A stretch of 64,000 nt of DNA from C7867-006 sp964453075 (GTDB taxonomy: Bacteria > Patescibacteriota > Minisyncoccia > Phycocordibacterales > DATDWN01): assembly GCA_964453075.1 (NCBI GenBank), contig CAYVNM010000002.1, forward strand, positions 1 to 64,000, read 5' to 3'. How positions within the stretch are numbered: position 1 is the first letter of the stretch; each line of letters starts with the position of its first letter. The translations under genes and the position numbers were made by a program. Positions 17,542 through 26,030 of the stretch are shown here, piece after piece. Under the pieces are notes generated by a model, which worked only from the letters and a program-made list of their open reading frames with translations, ran no database searches and had not been told where the DNA came from.

Positions 17542-18675
17542 CTAATCTAATTCTTGTAATCTGCGAAGGGCAACCCCCACAGCAACAGCAAACTCTGGAC
17601 CAGTCTCATGAAGAACTTTTTCCAAAAAAGCAGGAGCAACCACCTTTGAAAATGGATCTCCAGCAACAACTTCTGTTTGAAAACTCTCTTTTGCAACATC
17701 TACAACACCTTTTAAGGCGCTTCCTCCACCAACCAATACAACCTTACTAACATTTTTGTTATATTTCTTTTGATAAGCGAGAACAACCCTGTTTGACTCT
17801 GAAAAAATATAGTTTAAGGTTAAACCAACGACATCTTTTATCTTTGTACCGTTGATTTCACCAACGAGACCTTTTTCTCTTTTTAAATATTCAGCATCTA
17901 CTACTGATATTCCCAAAGATTTTGATAATTCATCTGTAATACTCTGAGAACCACGATTTACAGAGTGAGAGGACCTGAGTATCCCCCTTTCTATTATGTA
18001 TAGTTTTGTACTAGTAGCACCCATATCTACAATAAGAACAGGAGCAACCTCTTGATCCATAATAGATCTCATGGTACTAAATATTTCTATTTCAAAAAAA
18101 CTAGCATCCAAAGCCGTCTTGGTGACAATATCCTTGTAGCGAAGAAGTGTATCATTATGCAGAGCAACAATAAGAACCTCTAGTGTTTGGATATTAGATT
18201 TTTTATTATCTTGAACCACATTTTGCTCGGTGTCAGGATTTTTATCTTTTGGAATTATGTACCAATCAAGAGCAACCTCTGATATTGGCACTGGTATATA
18301 TTTTCTAGCCTCTACAGGAATCATTATTTCTAATTGTCTCTGCGGTTGAACTGGCATTTCCATCACAGCCATAAGACTAGAAGCAAAAGGTATGGCCACT
18401 CCACATACCCGTGTACTTATATTAACCTCTTTTTCTTTCAGCATGTCTAAAATAGCTTCTACTATCTTTTCTGGTGACAAATTAGTTGCTTCCCCCACAC
18501 TCTTCCCTGCATATGGACCTAGCGCCAGTTCTCCATAAGTTTCCAAAATAGCATGCCCGTTTTTACGACTTATTTGGACCATTTTTATGGACGAAGATCC
18601 TATGTCTATACCCAAAACACTCTGGCTTTTCCTACCAAAGACAGAACCAACAATGTTTGAAACAAAATTCGCCAT
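17542..18675 (-). CDS. pilM: Pilus assembly actin-like ATPase
   Basis: 377 residues from ATG 18675 (M-A-N-F-V-S-N); a longer frame adds 12 unlikely residues. FtsA/actin fold motifs are visible: phosphate-1 G-I-D-I-G-S-S-S-I-K, phosphate-2 V-D-M-G-A-T-S-T-K and adenosine V-L-V-G-G-G-S-A-L-K-G. It binds PilN at the inner membrane. First gene of the pilus operon, divergent from comF with only 42 bases between the starts. Confidence 0.92.
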   Translation of the reverse strand: MANFVSNIVGSVFGRKSQSVLGIDIGSSSIKMVQISRKNGHAILETYGELALGPYAGKSVGEATNLSPEKIVEAILDMLKEKEVNISTRVCGVAIPFASSLMAVMEMPVQPQRQLEIMIPVEARKYIPVPISEVALDWYIIPKDKNPDTEQNVVQDNKKSNIQTLEVLIVALHNDTLLRYKDIVTKTALDASFFEIEIFSTMRSIMDQEVAPVLIVDMGATSTKLYIIERGILRSSHSVNRGSQSITDELSKSLGISVVDAEYLKREKGLVGEINGTKIKDVVGLTLNYIFSESNRVVLAYQKKYNKNVSKVVLVGGGSALKGVVDVAKESFQTEVVAGDPFSKVVAPAFLEKVLHETGPEFAVAVGVALRRLQELD

Positions 18676-18717
18676 AAAAATAATAGGTATATAATAGTAT
18701 AACATAAACAAACTGTT

Positions 18718-19374
18718 ATGTTACAAAATATAAAGAAATTATTTCTGGTAATTATTGACTTAATTCTACCACCAAGAACGGATTTTGCTATTGTTAACAA
18801 ACTAGATGAAGAAAAAATAAATAATCTAACAAAATCTCCTCCTGTAGATGGGGCTGATTGGATTTCCTCATTGTTTCATTATAAAAACAATAATGTCAGA
18901 GCCATAATTTGGGAATTAAAGTACAGAGAAAACACAAAACCATTACCACAAATAGGAAAATTACTTTATGATGAGATTATTTCAACTGTATCTGACATTA
19001 TAACCTTTGATAATGACGCAAAATTCCTATTAATACCAATACCCATTACTAAAGAAAGACGAATAGAAAGAGGTTTCAACCAGAGCGAACTAATAGCCAA
19101 ATCTATTTTAGAAAATGATCTCTCCAGGACCCTACTTTATGCACCACAATGGTTTCAAAAGGTTAAAGACACACCAAAACAAAGTCGTAGTGAATCTAAA
19201 CAAGAAAGAATAATAAATCTTCTGGGATGTTTTGAGGCTGACCCAAGAGTGGAAGGAAAATATATAATATTGGTTGATGATGTTGTCACAACTGGTAGTA
19301 CCTTATCAGAAGCCAGAAAAACCCTACTTTCTACAGAAGCTCGAGATGTTTTGGCATTTACCATAGCTCATTAA
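18718..19374 (+). CDS. comF: ComF family phosphoribosyltransferase-like protein
   Basis: 218 residues. The PRPP-binding loop V-D-D-V-V-T-T-G-S-T and the upstream E-R-G-F-N-Q-S-E motif are diagnostic of ComF. ComF is needed after DNA uptake in transformation. The N-terminal zinc-finger cysteines of the family are absent. Divergent from the pilM operon, so uptake genes face each other. Confidence 0.88.
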   Translation: MLQNIKKLFLVIIDLILPPRTDFAIVNKLDEEKINNLTKSPPVDGADWISSLFHYKNNNVRAIIWELKYRENTKPLPQIGKLLYDEIISTVSDIITFDNDAKFLLIPIPITKERRIERGFNQSELIAKSILENDLSRTLLYAPQWFQKVKDTPKQSRSESKQERIINLLGCFEADPRVEGKYIILVDDVVTTGSTLSEARKTLLSTEARDVLAFTIAH

Positions 19375-19396
19375 AGTATGCTAAAGTGTCTTAATT

Positions 19397-19485
19397 GGAG
19401 ACGTGTCAGAGTGGTCTAATGTACCTCTTTGCTAAAGAGGCGTGCCCTTTAAACGGCACCGACGGTTCGAATCCGTCCGTCTCCG
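19397..19485 (+). tRNA. tRNA-Ser(GCT)
   Basis: Class II tRNA with a long variable arm: acceptor GGAGACG/CGTCTCC, anticodon stem CCTCT/AGAGG enclosing TTGCTAA (GCT, reads AGC and AGU), T loop TTCGAAT, discriminator G. No CCA encoded. Confidence 0.95.
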
Positions 19486-19507
19486 CAGAAATTCAGAAAA
19501 TTATCCA

Positions 19508-19924
19508 ATGAAAAAATTTTTCAAAAAACTCGATAAGTTTGAAACACACCACAGGGTTGTCGTTTTTTGCCTAGTTTTAATTGGTACTGTTATGGTTACT
19601 CGATTTCTTGTTTTATTTTACAATCCAAACCCAGTGCTTTTTGGAGTTGAACTGCACCACTTTGATTATGGCCTCTTTTTACTTTTGATAAGTTCTGGTT
19701 TAATGCTGTTTGAACCAAGAAAATATATAAACGTAAACCTGTTTTTTACTGCCATAGCATCAGGACTCATTCTTGATGAATATTGGCTTGTCAGAAAAAG
19801 CGTTGTAGAAGATACGACAAACAGCATAGAATTATACTACTCTTCCCTTCCGACAGCTGTAATTATAGGCACAGTAACAATATTAGTTATTCTGTTTTTT
19901 AACTCAATCCTAAAGAGAAGTTAG
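19508..19924 (+). CDS. Small polytopic membrane protein
   Basis: 138 residues from ATG 19508. An upstream extension would overlap the tRNA-Ser gene and is rejected. Four predicted membrane segments (about 17-38, 51-67, 77-95, 113-133) with few polar residues. The family is not recognised. It sits alone between two tRNA-Ser genes with no clear SD. Confidence 0.6.
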   Translation: MKKFFKKLDKFETHHRVVVFCLVLIGTVMVTRFLVLFYNPNPVLFGVELHHFDYGLFLLLISSGLMLFEPRKYINVNLFFTAIASGLILDEYWLVRKSVVEDTTNSIELYYSSLPTAVIIGTVTILVILFFNSILKRS

Positions 19925-19962
19925 ACTTTTTGTTAATAAATTGATAATTTAGATAAACATCT

Positions 19963-20049
19963 GGACAGATGAGTGAGTGGTTGAAACTAGCGGTTTACTA
20001 AACCGCCGTACCCTAACAGGTACCGTGGGTTCGAATCCCACTCTGTCCG
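19963..20049 (+). tRNA. tRNA-Ser with rare anticodon ACT
   Basis: Class II tRNA: acceptor GGACAGA/TCTGTCC, anticodon stem GCGGT/ACCGC enclosing TTACTAA, so the anticodon reads ACT; long variable arm GTACC/GGTAC; T stem GTGGG/CCCAC; discriminator G. A34 in a Ser AGY tRNA is very unusual. All stems pair, so it is not visibly degenerate. Confidence 0.88.
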
Positions 20050-20101
20050 CTAAAATTTGGAATCAGGTGTATAATAAAAACATACAAGCTAACAAAAAAT
20101 T

Positions 20102-20503
20102 ATGTTGAAAGAATTCAAACAATTTTTACTAAGAGGAAACGTCGTGGATTTGGCTGTTGGTGTTGTTGTAGGTGCAGCATTTGGCAGCATAGTCACAGCC
20201 CTTGTAACAGACTTGCTAACACCGCTTATTGCCGCAATAGCAAAAGTACCAGACTTTGGAGGCTTATCCTTTACATTAAATGGCAGTAAATTCATGTACG
20301 GACATTTCATAAACGCCTTGATTTCCTTTATTCTAGTAGCAGGAGCTGTGTTCTTCTTTGTAGTAAAACCAATGAATGTATTGATTTCTCGTTCTCGTAA
20401 AGAACCCCCTACCGATCCAACAACCAAAAAGTGTGCTGAGTGTCTAAGCGAAATACCTATACAAGCCAAAAGATGTGCTCACTGCTCACAAACAGTAGCA
20501 TAA
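20102..20503 (+). CDS. mscL: Large-conductance mechanosensitive channel with C-terminal zinc ribbon
   Basis: 133 residues. N-terminal F-L-L-R-G-N-V-V-D-L-A-V-G-V-V-V-G-A-A-F-G is the MscL TM1 signature, a second membrane helix is near 70-95. It opens on hypo-osmotic shock. Oddity: the C-terminal bundle is replaced by a C-A-E-C ... C-A-H-C zinc-ribbon of about 25 residues. A TATAAT box lies about 25 bases before the ATG. Confidence 0.92.
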   Translation: MLKEFKQFLLRGNVVDLAVGVVVGAAFGSIVTALVTDLLTPLIAAIAKVPDFGGLSFTLNGSKFMYGHFINALISFILVAGAVFFFVVKPMNVLISRSRKEPPTDPTTKKCAECLSEIPIQAKRCAHCSQTVA

Positions 20504-20505
20504 AG

Positions 20506-20539
20506 AACAAAAACCAGAGACAATCCTCTGGTTTTTGTT
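20506..20539. terminator. Terminator after mscL
   Basis: AACAAAAACCAGAG/CTCTGGTTTTTGTT hairpin right behind the mscL stop; symmetrical A and T runs. Confidence 0.8.
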
Positions 20540-20546
20540 TGCGTGT

Positions 20547-20552
20547 TACAAT
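20547..20552 (+). promoter_or_regulatory. recG -10 box, leaderless
   Basis: TACAAT exactly 6 bases before the recG ATG at 20559. Confidence 0.6.
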
Positions 20553-20558
20553 GGTTTT

Positions 20559-22727
20559 ATGAGATTAGATTCTCCATTATCTGAAGTTACTAGAATATTA
20601 CCAGTACACAAAAACGCCCTAGAAAAACTTGGTCTAAAAACCATAGAAGACTTACTCTACTACTTCCCGGTTAGATACGGTGATACTAGCCAAATGAAGA
20701 ATATAAAAAATCTACAAAAAGGTGACGTCTCTACGGTTTTTGGAAAAATATCAGGATTAAAAACCAGCAAAGCTTTTATAAAAAAGATTCCAATGTCAGA
20801 AGCTTTTGTAACAGACGACACAGGAAAAATAAAAATTGTTTGGTTCAATCAGCCATACATAGCCAAAATGATTCATGATGGCCAACTGGTCAGAGTAGAG
20901 GGAAAAATCTCAGAAAGAAAGAACGAGTATTACATGAGTAATCCAAAAGTAGAAGTGGTTGAAACATTACCAACTGCTTTTGGTGATTCTCTATTTGTTA
21001 ATGACACAACATCTTTAAATGACACTCACGTAATGTACCCGGTATACCCAGAGAGTAAAGGCGTAACATCACATTGGATATACCACATTATTCAAAAAAT
21101 ATTTAACTCGGGAATCCTGGATAATATTACTGACCCAATACCACCTGATATCTTAAAGAAATATAATTTACCTGTGATAAGAACAGCTTTTATTTGGATT
21201 CACACACCCAAAAAAGAAAGCGATGGACTTTCTGCTCGTAAAAGATTTGCCTTTCAAGAAATATTTTTTATACAACTACAAAAACAAAAAGAAAGAAAAT
21301 TGTGGAAAAATCAAAACGCTTTCAAAATAGAAACAAAAACCAAAGACATTGATGAATTCGTAAAAAGATTCCCCTTTGAACCTACAGACTCTCAGCTAAG
21401 TGCAATCAAATCAATAGTAAACGATTTTAAGCGAGGTTTTCCTATGTCTCGCCTACTTGAGGGTGACGTTGGTTCTGGAAAAACCGCAGTAGCTGCTACT
21501 GTAATATACGCCATCACACAAACGAGACCTATAGGAAAGGATTATGGTAACTTACAAACAGCATACATGGTTCCCACAGAAATATTAGCAAAACAGCATT
21601 ACGAGAATTTTATTTCTTACTTTAAACACTTACCAATAAAAATTGGTCTTGTAACCGGAAGTGGTTGTCAAATCTTCCCTTCAAAGAGTGACGGTACAAA
21701 ACCAACAAAAATATCGAGGAGTCAGCTTTTGAAATGGGTTGAAAATGGTGAAGTGCCGATACTCATAGGAACACATACGCTTATACAAAAATCTGTTAAA
21801 TTTAAACATTTGGCGCTGGTTGTAATAGACGAACAACATCGTTTCGGCACCGCCCAAAGACAAAAACTTACAGACAAAGATAAAATAATCCCCCATTTAC
21901 TGAGTATGACCGCAACCCCTATACCAAGAACTCTCGCTTTGACGATATATGGTGACTTAGACTTAACCCTACTTGATCAAATGCCACACGGTCGCAAACC
22001 CATAATCACAAAAATAATTTTACCCACAGAGAGAGAAAAAGCATATGAACAAATACGCATGGAATTAAAAGCTGGAAGACAACTGTATGTTATATGCCCT
22101 CGAATCGACGAACCAGACCCAACAAAAGAAATGGCAGTAATAGCCAAATCAGTAACCTTAGAAGCAGAAAGGTTAAACAGAGAAGTGTTTCCAGAATACA
22201 TGATAGATATATTACACAGCAAGATGTCACCTGGAGAAAAAGAAAGTGTAATGGCAGATTTTTCTTCTGGTAAAACAAAAATATTGGTTGCAACTTCTGT
22301 GGTAGAAGTTGGAGTAAATGTTCCAAATGCAACAATGATTGTAATAGAAGGTGCAGAAAGATTTGGTCTAGCACAACTACACCAATTAAGAGGTCGGGTC
22401 ATCCGTAGCAACCATCAAGCATATTGCTTTGTTTTTGCTGAAAGTAACGGTCAAAAAACAAAAGATAGGATGAAGGCGCTGATCACAGCTAAAAATGGCT
22501 TTGAATTAGCAGAGTTTGATTTAACACAGAGAGGCTCCGGAGAATTATACGGCAAAAAACAATGGGGTATCTCAGATCTGGCCATGGAAGCAATAAAAAA
22601 TATAAAAATGGTAGAAGCTAGCAGAGAAGAAGCGTCGCGTATTGTGGAGGAAGATGAAAACTTTGATTTACACCCATTGATTAAAGAGTATTTCCAAAAC
22701 CAAAAAGACAAAATTCATTTTGAATAA
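20559..22727 (+). CDS. recG: ATP-dependent DNA helicase RecG
   Basis: 722 residues from ATG 20559; a TTG eight codons earlier falls inside the mscL terminator and is rejected. N-terminal wedge/OB region, then the superfamily 2 helicase core: Walker A G-D-V-G-S-G-K-T, D-E-Q-H in place of DExH, S-M-T-A-T-P-I-P-R-T, and motif VI Q-L-R-G-R-V-I-R. It remodels stalled forks and branched recombination intermediates. Confidence 0.96.
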   Translation: MRLDSPLSEVTRILPVHKNALEKLGLKTIEDLLYYFPVRYGDTSQMKNIKNLQKGDVSTVFGKISGLKTSKAFIKKIPMSEAFVTDDTGKIKIVWFNQPYIAKMIHDGQLVRVEGKISERKNEYYMSNPKVEVVETLPTAFGDSLFVNDTTSLNDTHVMYPVYPESKGVTSHWIYHIIQKIFNSGILDNITDPIPPDILKKYNLPVIRTAFIWIHTPKKESDGLSARKRFAFQEIFFIQLQKQKERKLWKNQNAFKIETKTKDIDEFVKRFPFEPTDSQLSAIKSIVNDFKRGFPMSRLLEGDVGSGKTAVAATVIYAITQTRPIGKDYGNLQTAYMVPTEILAKQHYENFISYFKHLPIKIGLVTGSGCQIFPSKSDGTKPTKISRSQLLKWVENGEVPILIGTHTLIQKSVKFKHLALVVIDEQHRFGTAQRQKLTDKDKIIPHLLSMTATPIPRTLALTIYGDLDLTLLDQMPHGRKPIITKIILPTEREKAYEQIRMELKAGRQLYVICPRIDEPDPTKEMAVIAKSVTLEAERLNREVFPEYMIDILHSKMSPGEKESVMADFSSGKTKILVATSVVEVGVNVPNATMIVIEGAERFGLAQLHQLRGRVIRSNHQAYCFVFAESNGQKTKDRMKALITAKNGFELAEFDLTQRGSGELYGKKQWGISDLAMEAIKNIKMVEASREEASRIVEEDENFDLHPLIKEYFQNQKDKIHFE

Positions 22728-22764
22728 ATTTTACATAGAAAACAAAAGTGATATCATTTATGTA

Positions 22765-23046
22765 ATGAAAAACTTTTTAACACAAAATAAAAAACATATA
22801 CTATTATTGTTGGTAGGTTTGGTTTTACAAGTATCAATGAAGTACCCAAAAATTTTCAGTCTCATGCCACAAGAAATAGAGAATCAAGCCTCTATTTTAG
22901 TATTTCTTGTTTTACCATTTTTATTTCCATACCTTGGGTACCGCACCTACAGAGACAACAAAATTATTAGTATAATGTATTTTCTATTATCAATTTATCC
23001 GATTATATTGCTTGTAATAGGAACAATTATGTTATTATCCTGGTAA
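22765..23046 (+). CDS. Small membrane protein
   Basis: 93 residues from ATG 22765 (M-K-N-F-L-T-Q); a start at 22720 would overlap recG. Three predicted membrane helices (about 10-25, 40-60, 70-92). No recognised family. It lies between recG and a strong terminator on the same strand. Confidence 0.5.
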   Translation: MKNFLTQNKKHILLLLVGLVLQVSMKYPKIFSLMPQEIENQASILVFLVLPFLFPYLGYRTYRDNKIISIMYFLLSIYPIILLVIGTIMLLSW

Positions 23047-23057
23047 AATAAAGCATT

Positions 23058-23097
23058 AACCCCAGTACCGCTTAGTTAGCGCGGTACTGGGGTTTTT
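23058..23097. terminator. Strong terminator
   Basis: AACCCCAGTACCGC/GCGGTACTGGGGTT hairpin followed by TTTTT on the plus strand. It closes the recG transcript and also lies 9 bases beyond the stop of the converging small gene at 23106. Confidence 0.85.
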
Positions 23098-23105
23098 GGA
23101 CCAGA

Positions 23106-23297
23106 TTACACCTTCCTCTGTCGAACCTTCCTGGTTCCATTGTGCCCGTGAGAACCCTTCTTCGGATCCTGTGGCACAACCTTCTCTTCTCGTCCCTTGG
23201 GTGGATTGACCAGAACTTCCGCCTGCGCGGACCCCTCGGTTGCGACTGCAAACGGAGAGTAGAACGCTTTCGTTGCTGGAAACAATCTATGGGCCAT
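23106..23297 (-). CDS. Small GC-rich cassette gene, basic protein
   Basis: 63 residues, no recognised domain, with a basic Gly/Lys/His-rich C-terminal half (K-K-G-S-H-G-H-N-G-T-R-K-V-R). The start is set by a strong SD AGGAGG eight bases before ATG 23297, unlike the AT-rich neighbours. A TATAAT box lies near 23346. Codon use is GC-rich. It belongs to the dispersed cassette class described in the findings. Confidence 0.6.
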   Translation of the reverse strand: MAHRLFPATKAFYSPFAVATEGSAQAEVLVNPPKGREEKVVPQDPKKGSHGHNGTRKVRQRKV

Positions 23298-23360
23298 TGG
23301 ACAACCTCCTATACCAGGATACTAAAAACTTAGATTAATACAAGTATTATAGTTAAACCA

Positions 23361-23389
23361 GAGCCTACGAGACTCTGCTGAGAGTGAAC
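23361..23389. repeat. 29-base direct repeat, copy 1
   Basis: Shares 23 of 29 bases with 23517-23545, including the core AGACTCTGCTGAG. It can fold as a hairpin (CAGAG..CTCTG) and flanks the R1 body on its promoter-distal side. Confidence 0.6.
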
Positions 23390-23397
23390 CATATCGT

Positions 23398-23533
23398 CAC
23401 GAGTTTTAAAAAGCCGACACTTAAGAATCTCGAAACTTACAGTTTCTGTACACCTGTTCTGTTTTTTACTTCGTAAACTCGTAAAAAACTATCACAGGTT
23501 TTCGAGTCCTGACACAGAGTCTCCCAGACTCTG
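23398..23533 (-). ncRNA. R-family structured RNA, copy R1
   Basis: On the minus strand a perfect hairpin (CAGAGTCT/AGACTCTG, 23515-23533) is followed by a 74-base body (about 23430-23503) that is 64/74 identical to R2 near 26997-27070. The body forms GTTTTTTAC/GTAAAAAAC nested inside CCTGT/ACAGG, and CTCGAAA can pair with TTTCGAG. R2 keeps these stems by paired changes. Located behind tRNA-Ile. Function unknown. Confidence 0.55.
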
Positions 23534-23545
23534 CTGAGGGTAAAC
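23517..23545. repeat. 29-base direct repeat, copy 2
   Basis: Second copy of the repeat at 23361-23389. It contains the perfect 8-bp hairpin that precedes the R1 body. Confidence 0.6.
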
Positions 23546-23549
23546 ACGT

Positions 23550-23577
23550 AAAAAAGCACCTTACGTGCTTTTTTTCG
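23550..23577. terminator. Terminator after tRNA-Ile
   Basis: AAAAAAGCAC/GTGCTTTTTT hairpin, directly behind the tRNA-Ile 3' end. Confidence 0.75.
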
Positions 23578-23579
23578 TG

Positions 23580-23653
23580 TCCGCCCTCCAGGACTCGAAC
23601 CTGGGACCCCAGAGGTATAAGCTCTGTGCTCTAACCAACTGAGCTAAGGGCGG
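23580..23653 (-). tRNA. tRNA-Ile with anticodon TAT
   Basis: Acceptor CCGCCCT/AGGGCGG, D stem GCTC/GAGC, anticodon stem CAGAG/CTCTG enclosing CTTATAC (TAT), T loop TTCGAGT, discriminator A. UAU reads AUA directly. Most bacteria use a CAU tRNA modified by TilS instead, so this is a rarer solution. Confidence 0.92.
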
Positions 23654-23707
23654 ATTTTGGTTAGCTAGTGACTATAACAAAATAACACATTTTACAGAAA
23701 AACAAAA

Positions 23708-23917
23708 TCAATGATAATCAGTTTTTCTATTCACTATCTTATGAGCTTCTGCTATAGCCTCTTCCGGTGTAATTTCACCTTGATTTAGAGCTATAAGTAG
23801 ATTATCAAGAGCAGGTATCTCAAAATCATTGGCACCCATCACAGCGGCCTGTTGTTTCATTTCCCCTATTATCATAACCGCTTGTTCTTTTTGATTTTTG
23901 TTTGGCTCTCCTTCCAT
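23708..23917 (-). CDS. Small acidic helical protein upstream-paired with ftsH
   Basis: 69 residues with A-L-D-N-L-L-I-A-L-N-Q-G-E-I-T-P-E-E-A-I-A-E-A; no recognised family. TATAAT ends 6 bases before its ATG, so its mRNA should be leaderless. It lies 13 bases after the ftsH stop and may also be reached by ftsH transcripts. Lacks Cys and membrane segments. Confidence 0.6.
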   Translation of the reverse strand: MEGEPNKNQKEQAVMIIGEMKQQAAVMGANDFEIPALDNLLIALNQGEITPEEAIAEAHKIVNRKTDYH

Positions 23918-23930
23918 AAAATAATTATAT

Positions 23931-25868
23931 CTATTCTTGGTGTTCGATGTCTAATTTTTTCTTTGGAACAATACCGTTGGCAACCAAAAGTGTTTCAAAC
24001 TCCGCTCGTTCTATTGTTTCTGTTTCTATAAGTCTTTTTGCTATTGCATCCAAAAGTTTTTTGTTTTCTGAAATAACTTTCTCTGCTTTTTCACGTGCTT
24101 CTTTCATTATACGACTAACTTCTGCATCTATATCTGCAGCAACTTTCTCTGAAAATTCTTTTTCCTCAACACCTCTTCCAAATAAAACTTTCCCACCCTG
24201 TCCTTCAAGAGCAACCGGACCTAGTGTTTCTGACATTCCATATTTTGTGACCATGTCTCGTGCCAGAGCTGTTGAAACCTGCAGATCATTTGATGGGCCG
24301 GTGGTCAAATCATCAAATAGCATTTTTTCTGTTACATATCCTCCAAGAGAAACCGCGATATCATCCAGGAATTCTTTTTTAGATTGTAACTTTGTATCCT
24401 CTAAAGGAAGATGCAGAACATAGCCAGCCGCACGACCGCGAGATATTATCGATATCTTGTGAACAGGATCAGCATAAGGCAGAATTGATGCAAGCACAGC
24501 ATGTCCTGCTTCATGGTAGGCTGTTATTTCCTTTTCCTTTGTTGAAAGAATGTGACTTTTTCTTTCTGGTCCTAGCATTACCTTTTCTATTGAACGTATA
24601 AGATCGTATTGAGAAACTTTTGTACGATTTTCACGTGCAGCCAAAATTGCACCTTCATTCATAAGAGAATAAAGATCGGCTCCAGAAAATCCCGGGGTCC
24701 TCTCCGCTATTACTTTCAAGTTTACATCTTCTGCAAAGGGTTTCTTTGTACTGTGTACTATCAAAATATCCTCTCTGTCTTTGCGATCTGGTAGATCCAA
24801 GGTCACACGTCTATCAAACCTTCCTGGGCGAAGGAGAGCAGGATCTAAAACATCCGGTCTGTTTGTGGCAGCCATAACAATTACCTTCTCATTTGGCTCA
24901 AAACCATCCATCTCAACCAAAATTTGATTGAGGGTTTGTTCTCTCTCATCATTTCCACCACCAGCCCCAACACCCCTCACTCTTCCAACTGCATCTATTT
25001 CATCAACAAAAATAATAGCCGGCGAGTTTCTCTTGGCCATCATAAATAGATCACGAACTCTTGATGCACCAACTCCAACAAACATCTCCACAAACTCTGA
25101 CCCCGAAATTGAGAAAAATGCCACACTAGCTTCTCCAGCCACAGCACGAGCAAGTAATGTTTTACCTGTACCAGGAGCACCCATCAATAAAATACCTTTT
25201 GGTATACGTGCTCCTATATCAAGAAACTTTTTTGGATTTTTCAAAAAATCCACAATCTCCGCCAGTTCTTCTTTTGCTTCTTTGCAACCAGCCACATCCT
25301 TGAATGTCACTCTCTGATTTTTATCATTTGGATCTATCATTCTTGCTTTAGACTGTCCAAAAGTCATAGCTTGCATTCCAGCACCACGCATTTGTCTGGA
25401 AATAAACCAAATAAATACTAAAATAAATAGTATTGGAAAAATTATAGGCATCAAATTTAGAAACCAAAAACCCAAACCATTTTCTCTCTTTATATCTATT
25501 GTGATTTTAGAAATCTCTTCTTTTGTAACACCATAATTAACTAGTGTTTGTAATAATGCCTCTCCTTCTTCCTTTTTACCAGTTTTTTTGTCTCCACTCT
25601 TATATTCAACATCCAAAGTATCCCCTTTCACAATAATAGACTTCACTAAATCTGACTTTATATCGGAAGATATCTGAGAAATAGGAATTTCAACAGCCTT
25701 CTCGGAAGTCCTGTCTGTAATCAAAGAATAAATGGTAGATAAAATTATAAATATAATCAGAATAGAGGCTATATAACTTATTATAGACCCTCCTTCTGGA
25801 GTTTTTCCCCCATTATCCCTTCTTTTTATTATTGGTTTTTGTTTTTCTGGTGATTTTGAGGTCTCCAT
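23931..25868 (-). CDS. ftsH: ATP-dependent zinc metalloprotease FtsH
   Basis: 645 residues from the ATG of METSKS (a start six codons earlier is possible). Two N-terminal membrane helices (about 29-50 and 130-155), AAA domain with Walker A G-A-P-G-T-G-K-T, Walker B I-I-F-V-D-E-I-D, second region of homology R-P-G-R-F-D-R, and the zinc site H-E-A-G-H. It degrades membrane and damaged proteins. Full length. Confidence 0.96.
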   Translation of the reverse strand: METSKSPEKQKPIIKRRDNGGKTPEGGSIISYIASILIIFIILSTIYSLITDRTSEKAVEIPISQISSDIKSDLVKSIIVKGDTLDVEYKSGDKKTGKKEEGEALLQTLVNYGVTKEEISKITIDIKRENGLGFWFLNLMPIIFPILFILVFIWFISRQMRGAGMQAMTFGQSKARMIDPNDKNQRVTFKDVAGCKEAKEELAEIVDFLKNPKKFLDIGARIPKGILLMGAPGTGKTLLARAVAGEASVAFFSISGSEFVEMFVGVGASRVRDLFMMAKRNSPAIIFVDEIDAVGRVRGVGAGGGNDEREQTLNQILVEMDGFEPNEKVIVMAATNRPDVLDPALLRPGRFDRRVTLDLPDRKDREDILIVHSTKKPFAEDVNLKVIAERTPGFSGADLYSLMNEGAILAARENRTKVSQYDLIRSIEKVMLGPERKSHILSTKEKEITAYHEAGHAVLASILPYADPVHKISIISRGRAAGYVLHLPLEDTKLQSKKEFLDDIAVSLGGYVTEKMLFDDLTTGPSNDLQVSTALARDMVTKYGMSETLGPVALEGQGGKVLFGRGVEEKEFSEKVAADIDAEVSRIMKEAREKAEKVISENKKLLDAIAKRLIETETIERAEFETLLVANGIVPKKKLDIEHQE

Positions 25869-26015
25869 AGTAGCCCCAGTATACATCCCAAAAGAGTTTT
25901 AGCAAACAAATATTCCCCCCTCTAGAAAATGTTGTGGTGTTACCTATTATAACGCCCCATCCCTACAATGAAAAACTCTAACGGGACAGGTAAAATAAGT
26001 AAAATAAAAGTGTGT

Positions 26016-26021
26016 TATAAT
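26016..26021 (+). promoter_or_regulatory. smpB -10 box
   Basis: TATAAT 9 bases before the smpB ATG, leaving a leader of about 3 bases at most. Confidence 0.55.
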
Positions 26022-26030
26022 CAGAAAATA

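Noticed and set aside
20535..20558. Earlier TTG start for recG
   Set aside because: It lies inside the mscL terminator hairpin and the TACAAT box; the ATG at 20559 fits the family start.
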